A stretch of 64,000 nucleotides of DNA from Eupeodes corollae (taxonomy: Eukaryota; Arthropoda; Insecta; Diptera; Syrphidae), in NCBI RefSeq assembly GCF_945859685.1, contig NC_079149.1:127002065-127066064 (forward strand), written 5' to 3'. This document shows, one piece after another, positions 36,901 to 45,839 of the stretch. The notes under the pieces were generated by a model. The model did not search any database, was not told where the DNA came from, and was given only the letters and a program-made list of their open reading frames with translations. The position numbers and the translations under genes were made by a program. Every line of letters starts with the position of its first letter. Within the stretch, counting starts at the first letter, position 1.

Positions 36901-39900
36901 ATATAAATGGCATAACTCTCAGTTGGTATCAATAACAAAATTTTAAATGAATTCCAAAATGACCGTAGCCACTTTTTTTTCTTATTTATTGTTTAAAACG
37001 CTCTTCCTATTCGTAAATAAACGCATTACTATGAACCAAAATAAAAAATAATATTCATCAAAGATTAATAAAAAAAAAAAATATTTTAAAAACACGTTTT
37101 TTTTTATTCTGTTTTTCTCGGTACGATTTTTTTGGACTTAGTCTGTTTTGGCGCTGAGCACATCAATTCTTCTAATTTATATTTTTTAAGTGGATGCTTC
37201 ATTTAGTTTTATAAATTAATTTGAAAAGTCTCTGTTTTTTAACAACTGCAAAACCTTCATATTAACAGCAAAATTGTTTAAGTTATGGTTGTCAATAAAA
37301 ATTTTTAAGTAATTTAATAATCTTTGTACAAAATTGTTTTTGAATTTTGAAGTTGCCACATTAATAAAATAATTATCACTGATGTTAGAAAATTGAAAAT
37401 TATTAGTATTAAAATCACTTTAACTCTCGAACACAGAATTAACAGTGAATATCAAATTTGCACGACCATCACATAACCATACCGCTCAAAATTTAAAATG
37501 TCATAAATCCCAAAATTGGTCACAGAGTCCAAAAAGTTAAACACAAATTCCTCAAAATCTCAAAGCGAATGTTAAAACGTCCAAATAAATTTTAAATAAA
37601 ACAACAACCAAATTATTACTTGTCTTTTTGCCAAAAAGAATGTTTAATTTGGGTTTTATGATATGGGGCTAGAGATTTGTGACATTTAATTTGTCCATTA
37701 TGACAATTATGAAATCATTTCTTATGTTCTATCATCCAAAGAAACACTACCCAAATCAAAAAATCATATGAATCCCCAAAAAGAGAAAGGTAGTAAGAAA
37801 TATTACTAAGAAAACGTCAGAAAGTCCAAATAAAATGTAATACCACACAAAGATTTCTTTCACACGAGACGTTTTCGTCCGTACGTTTAAAATCCGCAAG
37901 ATTTTTTTCCGTACGGACTTTGTGTTCACACATAACGTATTTTTCCCGAGAATCGTCTACGTTTGTTTATATTTAGATCACCGTACGGCAAAAAACCGGA
38001 CGGCCACAATTTTTACGAGGCGTAAAGAAGGGCACATACCCTTTCATATTATACGGTCACGGCAAAATGCCGGCGCCTCGCCGTGTAGCAACCGTCTACT
38101 GCCACTACAGGATACGGCAGCTGGACGGTGCGATAAGCTTAGTGGCTTACGTGACGAAATGTATGTTTTCACATCATACGATTTTATTCGTGCGGCAGAG
38201 TTCAGCCACTTCAAGACACGATTACTTGTGATTAAATATTTACTTAATTACTTGTGATTAAACTTACAATATATTGACTAAATAATGGAGGAATTAGATG
38301 TAGAAGTTTTAATTACTCTCGTGCAAGAGAGACCAGTGTTGTAGGACAAAGGTTTAGAACTTTACAAAGATAGGAATGCTACAAAAAAGGATACTATGCA
38401 CAGGAACCCTTCATATATCGTGTTTTAGCGTACGGTTAAAACCGTATAATGTGTAATTAGCCAATGATCCGGTTTATGCCGTGCGGTTTTTGCCGTACGT
38501 TCAGAACCGTGTAGTGCCCAAGTGACCACAAAAACGCCTTTTATGAATGCGTAGTCACGTACGCCACTGATAAAACGGCGACGGCACTGATAAGACGGCG
38601 ACGGCACTGTCACCATATATTTCAGTCGTTGAGACGGCTGTTTTAAATCGGAAAAAACCCGGCTCCGTCAAGTGTGAAAGCTCAAGTTAATTTTATTATT
38701 TTACTATTAATGGCTCACGCATGAAAATCGTACGGATTTTAACGCTACGGACGGAACCGCCTCGAGTGAAAGAGTCTAACGCCTAAATTTTGAAATGTCA
38801 TAATGCGCAAAATATGTTTTGTGTTTGGATTTGAAGCGCGTATAAAGAGTGAACTATGTATTGAAGGGCATTTTGTGCCCCTGCAACCACCATGTTTACG
38901 CCCACTGTAGGATTTGGGGTAGGTTCGGAGTTGCGGAAGTTTCTTTGTATTTAAAGAATGATTTTATGAAACTTTGCATACACAAAATTTCGCACCTACC
39001 CCAAATCTTGTAGTGAGCACAAACAAGGGTGTTGCAGGGGGCATATATACATATTCCACTGTTAATATGCTGGTTGCTAGTACTTTGAGCAAGCAAAGCA
39101 TTCTGACATTTTTTCTGTTTGATGTTTATATTTGGGCGGCAAAACTCAAAATTGCGAAGTGCTCAGAATAAACAAAAATTGGGTCAGAATTCCCAAATGT
39201 TGAATCACATGACATCTTTTGAGTGATATTTCAATTAGTAATTTGGGTGTGATGATATTTTAAAATTGATTTAAGCAGGCAAATTATACGATATTTTTAA
39301 AATCTTAGCGTTATTTTATTGTGCAATAAGACCGAAAGCTTCTTTTAAATTTAAATTTCAAAAGACCTATACAAAAGTTGCTGGAAGTTCGCCAATGCTG
39401 CCTATATCGTACAACAACAAAATGTTAATAAAGTTGTTTTGGGCGTTATGACATGTTTTAATTTGGGCGAAAAGACCCAACGACTAAAAAACCAAATATT
39501 GATGACCAAATCAGAAGTAGAAGAAGTAAACGTGTCCTTCGAAGTAATACTCGATGTTATCAACTATCCATCCATGTTAATAGGATAATTTCCACTTTTT
39601 GATCTATAGCCAACAGTTATCATTATATCAATTGTCGGTTTTGAATACGCAGGTCTTAAAAAAGTGACATATTAACTGTATATGTTATTGGTTGAGTTCT
39701 GCTATCGTGTTTACAAGACCAATTTTCTAATTATTTTCAGTGGATTATGAACACGCTTTCATCTCTAATTAAGATTTTTTGAAAATTACTCTAGTTAGAC
39801 CTTTTTGGATGCCCAAAGCAATTGTTTGAATATTTGTTAAGATATTTCATAAATTGTATGCCCTAAATAAGTCAATTACTGATGAGAATTCGGGACTGAA

Positions 39901-42900
39901 ACCAATGCAATACGATACGGTCAGGCACTGTTAGTCTTTCTACAATTATTTATATCTTTAAACCTCAGAGATAAGATTTCTTTTTCATTCCAACCGCAGG
40001 CAGAGGCAAACTTTTAAGAAACCTTCAAGCTTGCATGAGAATATATCATTATAATAGTTCACTCTATGAAGCTACTTAATAACTTATTTACTATATATTT
40101 TATGACCATACTTTCTTCATCCTATATTAATTCCTTTATACTATTTCAGAAGTAAGATAGGTATCAGTGGCGAAGGCACCATATAAGTCGATTCCTATCG
40201 ACTTACCTTTTGTAAATCTCAATATCAACAAGAAAAACTTCATGCATCATGTATATAAACAAATCATACAACAGCAACCCTTGTGACATCGACATTACTT
40301 ACAATAATTTAATCAACATGTATTTTCTTCTTCAAAGGTATGCCGGGTTATTATTTTTTCGCTGAATAGAGCAAAATTTGTTTTCTATCCCGTTTCCTCT
40401 TTTACTTCTCGCTAGGCGAGTGCTTCTTTATTCAACCAACGCTTTCTTAAGCATAGAAATAACCCGATGTTCACCGCCTTTCCTTCGATGAATTTCTATG
40501 TATCTGAAAATTCACTTGCTTGTGCAAAAACAAACAAGATTGTTGGAAATGGAGAAATACGCATTGCGCATGCGCATGTCAGGTTGAGCCTAAGCAAAGC
40601 AGTGCGTTGACGCACTACACTTGTTATTCATAGAGCAAACAAAAATTCATCCATTCTGTATAGAAAACAAGCCAAACGTAACCCGTCTTCTATCGACTTA
40701 TTCGATATTTTCCTTCATTCTCGGCGGATGAAGTTTAAGAAGTAGGGGTTGCCACTTAAGCAAAATTGCGTAGTGGAATTATTTTTGGCAGAAAGTTACT
40801 GTAATTTTAATTAAGTGGCACAAGTAGCCAACATTAATGAGGCAGATTTGCAGTGCAAGGTGTATAAATAAAAGTGTGAACAAAATTTGAATTGGAAGTG
40901 ATTTGTGAAATGTGGTTGCATTTTGTTTAAATTTTAGTAACTTAAAAGTCACAACGGCTCTTATAGGAATAGATTGCTCTTTGAGAGATTTTCTGTTAGA
41001 TGAAAATAATGACTTTGAGAAACTTCATTTCTTAAAGAAAAAAAAAGTGGTAGAAATAGGACACTCTACCCCTCCTTTGAGCTTATCCATTAAATTAGAA
41101 AGCAAATATTTCTGGTGTTCTTTTCAATTTGATTCCAAATAAACAAACGGATGTTGAAATCGCAAAGAGAGAAATAGAATGTTTTGAGTCTTGGCTTGGC
41201 TTGGCTCTGATTTCATAGAGAAATTTGATTCAATTTCAAAAGTCTAACCGCCATTGAAAAGGGTATTGCTTGAAACGGATGCAAAAAGCGCTATAAACGC
41301 TTTTTTGTACACAAATTAAAGATAATATTATAGGTCAACTTAATGCAAGATATAAATCTTTAACTAATTTAGTACTCTTAGATTAACATTCTTAATAAAT
41401 CGAAATAGGATTCTTTTGTAGCAAAAATGCCGTATAAAAAATATCTTCTTTAATTAATATTTTTTCATGGAATATTCGATTGAATGAACTTAAAGTTTTT
41501 GCATACAACTCCATCCCTTCGTCACTTTGAAGATTAAGCACCCATGTTAGACATGTTACGCGACACATTTCCTCAAATTTTTAATTTGAGTAGATTGCTT
41601 TTAACACTTCCGAATAGTGTTACTTCAGTTCTGAGATCTTTTTCAACAAGAACATTTCTGATATTTTTTCTAGTCCCTCATTTTTCTCCGACTTAACTTT
41701 ATAAATAAGTCACGCCTCGCCACTGATAGGTATATACATATAGCTACTTATGTACATTGTAAGATTTAATTGGATATATTATTAACTTTAAGACTCTCCC
41801 CCAACAAACCAACAAAACTGCCCAAAACAACAAATAAACACTCATTATTTAAAAACAAAAATTACCTAAAAATTAACCAAGTAGCACGATACACCACCAC
41901 AATACAAAAATTAAAAAGCTTTCTTCTTATTTTGTATTGTTTCGTAATAATAACAAAGTTGCTATACTTAACAACCTAAACTGATTACTTGTTATTTAAT
42001 TTTTCGTTATTAGTTCCAATAAAAGTAAAATTAAAAAAAGAACAAAGCAAAACGAAACGAAACGAAAGGGTTTTCTCTTCATTTTCCATCATCATCATAT
42101 TTATTTTGGTCCATTCGCTTTGGATAATTATCTCGATTCGGATTGTGATTTAAGGCAAAAATTATATAAATAAAATTAAAAAAAAGTTAATAACAAAAGA
42201 AAATCGAGGGAGAGGCAGAGAAATTGAAACAAAACTGCGTGCTTCATTCAAAAATAAAAATTATTTCAAAAACAACAAATAGCTTGTTCCGCAAGTAATT
42301 TTTAGGTAAATACTTATCCGTAATTCCCATCAGCAACTTTTTGTGTCACATAAAATACGACAAGTTTGTTGTTGGGGTTTGGGGTGGGGGTGTTGTGGGT
42401 ACCCCTTTATAAAAATGTTTGGTAAGAGGAGCAAACAAAATTGCTGCGTAATTATTTTATTTTATGGCTTCATTTTGCGACTTATTTGTCAAGGTAGTTC
42501 GGTAATCTCTCAGCTTAATTGCTCTAAAGAAGAATAAAATACTTCAACACCTTTGTGTATCAAAAAAAAAATGTACTACTGGGTTGCATTAACCTGCTTT
42601 TGTAAATAGTCTGCTTTAAAATAGTATTTATATAAATGGTGTTTTTTGAGGCATAGAGTTAATTAAAACAAGGATGCTTTTTTTAAATTGACATTAAGTT
42701 TACTTTATTTGAAAGATATTCCTTAGGTTTTATAATTTAAGTATGCTCTTTGGAATAATACCGAAACAGCGGGTTCGTACGTAGTCTAATTTGAAAGTCC
42801 AATTTTAAAAGACTTTTTCTCACATTTATGGCAACAACGAGCCGAAATTTGTCCTCCAAGTATTCGATTGTCTCGAGCTTATCGGCAGTGTAGACGAGAG

Positions 42901-45576
42901 ACTTCAAATAACCGCTCAGAAAATAGTTAAGAGTCGTTAAATCACACGGTTGTGGAGATCAATTCACTGTTCCGTAACGTGAAACTATGCGGTTACGAAG
43001 GGTTGGGGTCTAAATACTCTATGGATCAAAATACTGTATTTAAAATACTGTATCTCAAAATACGGTGCGTAGAAAATACTGCATGATCAAAATGCTGTAT
43101 CTCAAAATTCTGTATTTCAAAATGCTGTTAATAGGGCTAGAAAATAAAAATCGTTTCGACAATGTAAGAAAGTGCGCAATTTTCTTGTCTTGTTGAACCC
43201 AAAGGTTACTGAAAAATTGAGTAATAAGGATCTAGTATTCCTCCAACCCATAAAGCAAACGAAACAGCCAGTTTTTGTCAATGTAACGTTGTCTGCGCAT
43301 AGACTTGAGGATTATCATCATTTCAAATACGACAGTTTTGTTAATAGACGTTACTGTTCAACTAAAAGCGAGCTTTATCGATAAAATAATATGTTATATG
43401 TTTCCAAATAAATTTGCTCAATTTGAAAGCGTTCATTCAGGCCTCAGTTTATTTAATTTAAAAAATCAAACCAAAATTATCGTAAATCATTTGACAGCTA
43501 CCAAAATGGCAGTCAATCGAAAAAGTGTTGCCAATTTAACTTTGTTTGACTTTAAAAAATACCCTGCAAAATAGATTTTTTGTCAGAAACTCAAACGACA
43601 TTTGATATCTCGAAAAACTTTATTACTCAAGTTTTATTTTCGAGAATCGTTAGAGTCGTGTTTTTTTTTAAATACTTACTCAAGGTCGTGCTAAAATAGT
43701 AGAGGAATTTTCAGGCCGGAGCATTGATTTGCATGACCTCAACATGACCCATCTTAGTCGTTGTACTTTTACCTTTCTGGCCAAGTCTACGTCGCTACAC
43801 AGCCTGTATACAGCTCGTCATTCCACCTTCTCCTCCACTCCCCTTATATGCATACGAGCCAATATATCACACGAAGAACTTTTCTCTCGAATCGACCCAA
43901 GGTGTTTTCATCCGCTTTTATCATAGTCCATGCTTCTGCACCGTATGAATGATGAGGGTCTTATATAGCGACACTTTAGTCCCTTAAGAGAGGGCTGTGC
44001 CACTCAATTGCTTTCTTTGCCCAAAGAAACAGCGGTTTTTCGTTTAATATCGACGCTGGTGTTGTTTTCAGCGTTCATAGTGGAGCATATTAAGACAAAG
44101 TCCTTAAATACCTCAAAGTTACGTCTATCAATCGTGAGGTTTTGACTAAGACGACGGTATTGTAAGTACTTTATTTATGACAGCATGAACTTTGTTCTGC
44201 CCTTATTAACCCTAATTATGGAAGCTCTGCACTATTTTTTTAAGTAGGGCCCAGTGACTTACAACTCTCAACCATTTCTGTGTGCGAGTAATTGCAGGGA
44301 TGGAGGGACCTACCGTTTGTATGCCGAATCCGGCATATTTTAGAAAGCACTTTTCATGGCAGGAATTACTCTTGGAGAATTTGTCAATTCCTTGGAAGAG
44401 GCAGTACCAGTGGAAAAAACTGTAGGTGGCACAGGCTGGGATCGAACCCAAGACCTCCGGCATGACAGTCCAAAGCACTAATTATCATGCCACGGGTATT
44501 ACTATTTTCAAGTACGATGTTAAAAAAAAACCACAGGACAGCGCATCACCTTGTCTTAAACCTTTTTGATATCGAAAGGTTCTGTTAAGTTGTTTCCAAC
44601 CTTCATTTAGCAGCGTGAATTCTCCATGGTCATCCTGAAAAATCGGACGAGTTTTGCAGGGATGCCAAAACAAGACATGACTCTTTACAGTTCGTCCCTG
44701 TAGATGCTATCATACGCTGCCTATAAATCGATGAAAAGATGGTGGGTGTCGATTTGGTGTTTTTTGGATTTTTCCAGGATCTACCGTAAAGTGAATATTT
44801 GATAGACTGAGGACTTTCTTGGTCTAAAACCACACTGATAAGGATCTATCAGGTTGTTGACGATGGGCTTTAGACGTTCACATATTACGGCGGAGAAGAT
44901 TTTTTAAGCGTTGTTAAGTAGACTGGTGCCTCTATTGTTGCTGCAGTTTAGAGGGTCTCCTTTTTTCAGAATCAGAATGCAATTGTGTCAGTCCTTACAA
45001 AAGTACGTTTTCCATTTGAATTTCGTTAAAAAAACGTATACTCGTTTTGGATGAACCGAATTTTGAAAAAAAAAAAAAAATAATTGTTTAGAAAATCAAA
45101 AAGAACGTAATCTTCGGACTTACTTTTTTCACTTTCTTACCACCGTAATATCAAATTTATTTAAAATTTCGAGGTCGAATTTTTTACTAATACAATACTT
45201 GCCATTAAGTTCCTATGTGTCACAATTTAAAAAATGAGCCACCAACAACGCAAGGTTTTTATGTATGTACTTATTTTTATAAGTTGACACGAAAATTACT
45301 GAAACAATTTGTTTTAAATGCGATGGAAGTACTTCGGAAGAGAATTTTGCCGTTATAAATGTATGTAATTTTTTAAATTGTAATTTTGTCTTCTTTTTTT
45401 TTCAGATTCTTGAATCAAGCAACGAAGAACGCCCAGATACAGCTGCCGAACGTTTACAACAACAAATTGGCAGTCCACTGAGGTCTTGGGGCAAACAGGG
45501 CGCTTCGTCATTGGATTTGAGTGATGACAAAATCTTAAGCGGATCCGGAAGATCAAAGTTCGGACGGTATTTTTAA
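27847..45576 (+). CDS. Proc: Proctolin neuropeptide precursor (two coding exons)
   Basis: Join 27847-27984 with 45406-45576; 102 residues. Proctolin (RYLPT) is an insect neuropeptide and neurohormone that stimulates visceral and skeletal muscle through a G-protein-coupled receptor. Residues 1-25 form a signal peptide with hydrophobic core FVALFVVLYLTV, cut after CES. RYLPT follows at once as residues 26-30 (27922-27936). Arg31 gives the single-basic processing site, so proctolin is the first product, as in the Drosophila precursor. The remaining 71 residues are acidic and helical at first (DELDKLRELMLQ), then end RSKFGRYF. The exons join in phase 0 with donor CAG|GTGAGT and acceptor TTTTTCAG. 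ATG27847 has AAAA before it; the later ATG codons would shorten the signal peptide. The intron is 17,421 bp and full of transposon relics. I recall the Drosophila precursor as somewhat longer. Confidence 0.9.
29600..30120 (-). pseudogene. RTE-like retrotransposon C-terminal relic
   Basis: Minus-strand frames give HETWVLSKRHFNLLGAF, KVLRRIVGLLCEE, RFRRGYNHKVTKIKLGRL and further pieces. These follow the order ETWVLT..D...L..FERKVLRRI.GP......RRR.NHEL....IK.GRLRW.GH seen after the reverse-transcriptase domain in RTE and related non-LTR elements. Stops interrupt every frame. It lies antisense within the Proc intron. A family distinct from the other RTE relics is possible. Confidence 0.5.
30830..31600 (-). 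pseudogene. LINE relic with YADD motif (copy A)
   Basis: The minus strand reads AYADDL with the catalytic YADD at 31552-31563. Next come a WKLKINFQKCETILFR-like block and a C-terminal region matching, over its whole length, the relic at 62284-63590. The shared plus-strand text CCTGTATCAG....GTTTAAA.AAAGGAA is one example. Upstream reverse-transcriptase blocks are missing, so this is a 5'-truncated, frameshifted copy antisense to Proc. Confidence 0.65.
35583..35787 (-). mobile_element. tRNA-derived SINE, 3' portion
   Basis: On the minus strand this carries the body of the SINE family (GGAATTGGCAAATTCTGCAA, GGTCCCCTCCATCCCTGAC, GAGAGTTGTAAGTCACAAGG) and the tail CAACGGACTGTTGTGCCACC then CAATTTATTTATTT. 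The tRNA-like head is absent. At 35787 the SINE joins directly to LINE RNase H sequence. Confidence 0.75.
35790..36115 (-). pseudogene. LINE RNase H domain relic
   Basis: The minus strand reads SVYSERLKLSLSFRIPNHCS, VFQAELLAIKDGLSWLRENL, ISTSEFRIFSD, then after a shift SSLMEIAQQFYIHLCWDPGQ, RDI and the degenerate tail CKEDKLDRNGT. This is the order of RNase H1 domains of I/R1-like non-LTR elements: E in FQAE, D in FSDS, and the WVPGH.DI.GN..AD block. Here V is D, H is Q, and the last AD is lost. It is 5'- and 3'-truncated and antisense to Proc. Confidence 0.7.
36240..36860 (+). pseudogene. DUF7869-like (SD.CGGQN) protein relic
   Basis: 36245-36445 reads MCSDQCGGQNRNIRMSTICT, then YMVNNSTFEVDLIDHKFLVS, GHSFLPCDQDFGLIEIKKDI. 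After a frameshift, 36440-36490 gives FTPDDWDRIITAAETSDKQK, and another frame at 36517-36850 gives KIEWLKIQWLRFQNEKLF, a FVDVELEPLYPEGR stretch and FKDLQELKEYILPIMHSFYN. I recall this pattern from many arthropod and cnidarian proteins of uncertain function annotated DUF7869, often multi-copy and perhaps transposon-borne. The SD.CGGQN and GHS.LP.D.DFG blocks look like acidic and His sites of a nuclease fold, but that is speculation. The copy is frameshifted at least twice. Confidence 0.5.
37852..38776. mobile_element. Harbinger-like MITE with long inverted ends, containing a second MITE
   Basis: The left end CTTTCACACGAGACGTTTTC then GTCCGTACGTTTAAAATCCG at 37857-37896 matches the reverse complement of the right end near 38733-38772 (CTTTCACTCGAGGCGGTTCC, GTCCGTAGCGTTAAAATCCG). 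The outermost bases may be GATTTC and GACTC, flanked by AAA and TAA, which would fit a decayed TWA target duplication. Within it, 37975-38516 repeats the sequence of the MITE at 49514-49887, with its own ends ACCGTACGGCAAAAAACCGG and GCCGTACGTTCAGAACCGTG. It encodes no transposase. Confidence 0.6.
38876..39043. repeat. Foldback repeat, arms of about 50 bp
   Basis: TGCCCCTGCAACCACCATGT through GGATTTGGGGTAGGT (38876-38924) pairs with ACCTACCCCAAATCTTGTAG through GTGTTGCAGGGGGCA (38994-39043), with only a few mismatches. The 70-bp centre is itself partly palindromic. This is a short foldback MITE or a hairpin-forming repeat. Confidence 0.8.
40157..40164 (+). repeat. hAT target-site duplication, left
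   Basis: ATAGGTAT directly before CAGTGGCG; the exact copy is at 41726-41733. Confidence 0.92.
40165..41725 (+). mobile_element. hAT transposon relic with 8-bp target duplication
   Basis: The left end CAGTGGCGAAGGCACC (from 40165) and the right end, reverse complement CAGTGGCGAGGCGTGAC (to 41725), are hAT-type terminal inverted repeats. Both sides carry the identical 8-bp direct repeat ATAGGTAT (40157-40164 and 41726-41733), the hallmark of hAT insertion. The element is 1,561 bp, inserted in the Proc intron, and keeps a degraded transposase C-terminus at about 41280-41690. The interior also has a TGCGCATGCGCA palindrome at 40565-40576. Confidence 0.92.
41280..41690 (+). pseudogene. hAT transposase C-terminal (dimerisation) relic
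   Basis: Plus-strand frames give KDNIIGQLNARYKSLTNLVL near 41310-41370 and, near 41540-41650, MLRDTFPQIFNLSRLLLTLP followed by NSVTSVLRSFSTRTFLIF. The second block matches the FP.L..L.R.LLT.PVS.ASVERSFS.LK.IK signature of the hAT C-terminal dimerisation domain. Frameshifts separate the blocks and the N-terminal zinc-finger part is not recognisable, so the element cannot move itself. Confidence 0.65.
41726..41733 (+). repeat. hAT target-site duplication, right
   Basis: ATAGGTAT directly after CGCCACTG; the exact copy is at 40157-40164. Confidence 0.92.
42790..43010 (-). pseudogene. mariner-like transposase fragment
   Basis: The minus strand reads RNRIVSRYGTVN, SPQPCDLTTLNYFLSGYLKS, LVYTADKLETIEYLEDKFRL. 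This matches the PPRSCDLTPLDYFLWGYVKS.VY...P..I..LE..I block of mariner-type (DD37/39D group) transposases, including the position of the third catalytic Asp (here LNYF instead of LDYF, so it is lost). Only about 75 codons survive. Confidence 0.65.
43011..43129. repeat. Minisatellite, unit about 15 bp
   Basis: Seven to eight degenerate units of the type TCAAAATACTGTAT run in tandem, for example TCAAAATACTGTATT, TAAAATACTGTATC, TCAAAATGCTGTATC, TCAAAATTCTGTATT. One unit is expanded by GGTGCGTAG. It directly abuts the mariner fragment. Confidence 0.8.
43735..44995 (-). pseudogene. RTE-type retrotransposon relic (copy 2), split by a SINE
   Basis: Minus-strand pieces run from about 44990: KKGDPLNCSNNRGTSLLN, SAVICERLKPIVNNLIDPYQ, CGFRPRKSSVYQIFTLR, LFIDL.AAYDSIYRDELY and FGIPAKLVRFFRMTMENSRC. 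These are reverse-transcriptase blocks including the first catalytic Asp region. After the SINE at 44245-44500 the C-terminal part follows with NRCFFGQRKQL and VSLYKTLI. DNA similarity to copy 1 at 10640-11995 is high (for example GGTTTTGACTAAGACGACGG against GTTTTGACCAAGATGTCGGT). Stops and a missing YADD core show it is dead. Confidence 0.75.
44245..44500 (-). mobile_element. tRNA-derived SINE with near-complete head
   Basis: On the minus strand it starts TACCCGTGGCATGATAATTA, an A-box-like tRNA head, and has GGGTTCGATCCC as B box, then GCCTGTGCCACC. The shared body follows (GGAATTGACAAATTCTCCAA, GGTCCCTCCATCCCTGCAAT, GAGAGTTGTAAGTCACTGGG), truncated at its 3' tail. It is inserted in RTE copy 2. 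The head could still carry RNA polymerase III promoter boxes. Confidence 0.8.
45406..45576 (+). CDS. Proc: Proc coding exon 2 (C-terminal spacer)
   Basis: 57 codons including the TAA stop, phase 0 after acceptor TTCAG at 45405. It encodes ILESSNEERPDTAAERLQQQ through GSGRSKFGRYF. The frame matches the end of the first coding exon (LRELMLQ|ILESS), continuing a helical, charged segment. Confidence 0.85.
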   Translation: MLESSNEERPDTAAERLQQQIGSPLRSWGKQGASSLDLSDDKILSGSGRSKFGRYF

Positions 45577-45814
45577 ATAAATCAAACCGTCGGTCGTCTT
45601 ATAAATAAATTTATATAAATAGCTGTAATAATGTCCATATGTATTCATTAAGTTCTCTCTGTGCTGGTTTAATTATAAAAAAACAAAAATTATATATTAT
45701 TGATGTTTTGCTAAAAAAAAAGCTAAAAGAAAAAATCAACCAAAAAAAAGAAAACAATGTGAAATTGATAATAATATTGATATAAACTTGTTCCTATTTT
45801 ACTTGTATAATGTA

Positions 45815-45833
45815 AATAAAATGAAACAATAAA
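45815..45833 (+). terminator. Polyadenylation signals of Proc
   Basis: AATAAA at 45815-45820 and again at 45828-45833, about 240-255 nt after the Proc stop. Either would give a short 3' UTR. Confidence 0.55.
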
Positions 45834-45839
45834 ATTCTC

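Larger units (their letters stand above)
27985..45405 (+). other. Proc intron, 17.4 kb
   Basis: Bounded by GTGAGT and a pyrimidine tract ending TTCAG at 45405. Besides the separately listed relics it holds simple repeats: (GA)8 at 28084-28100 and GAT-rich stretches at about 33555-33610 and 33696-33722. The 4-kb block 31600-35580 contains nothing else I can name. Short frames there, including 33300-33521 minus and 35083-35289 plus, look like chance. Confidence 0.8.
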
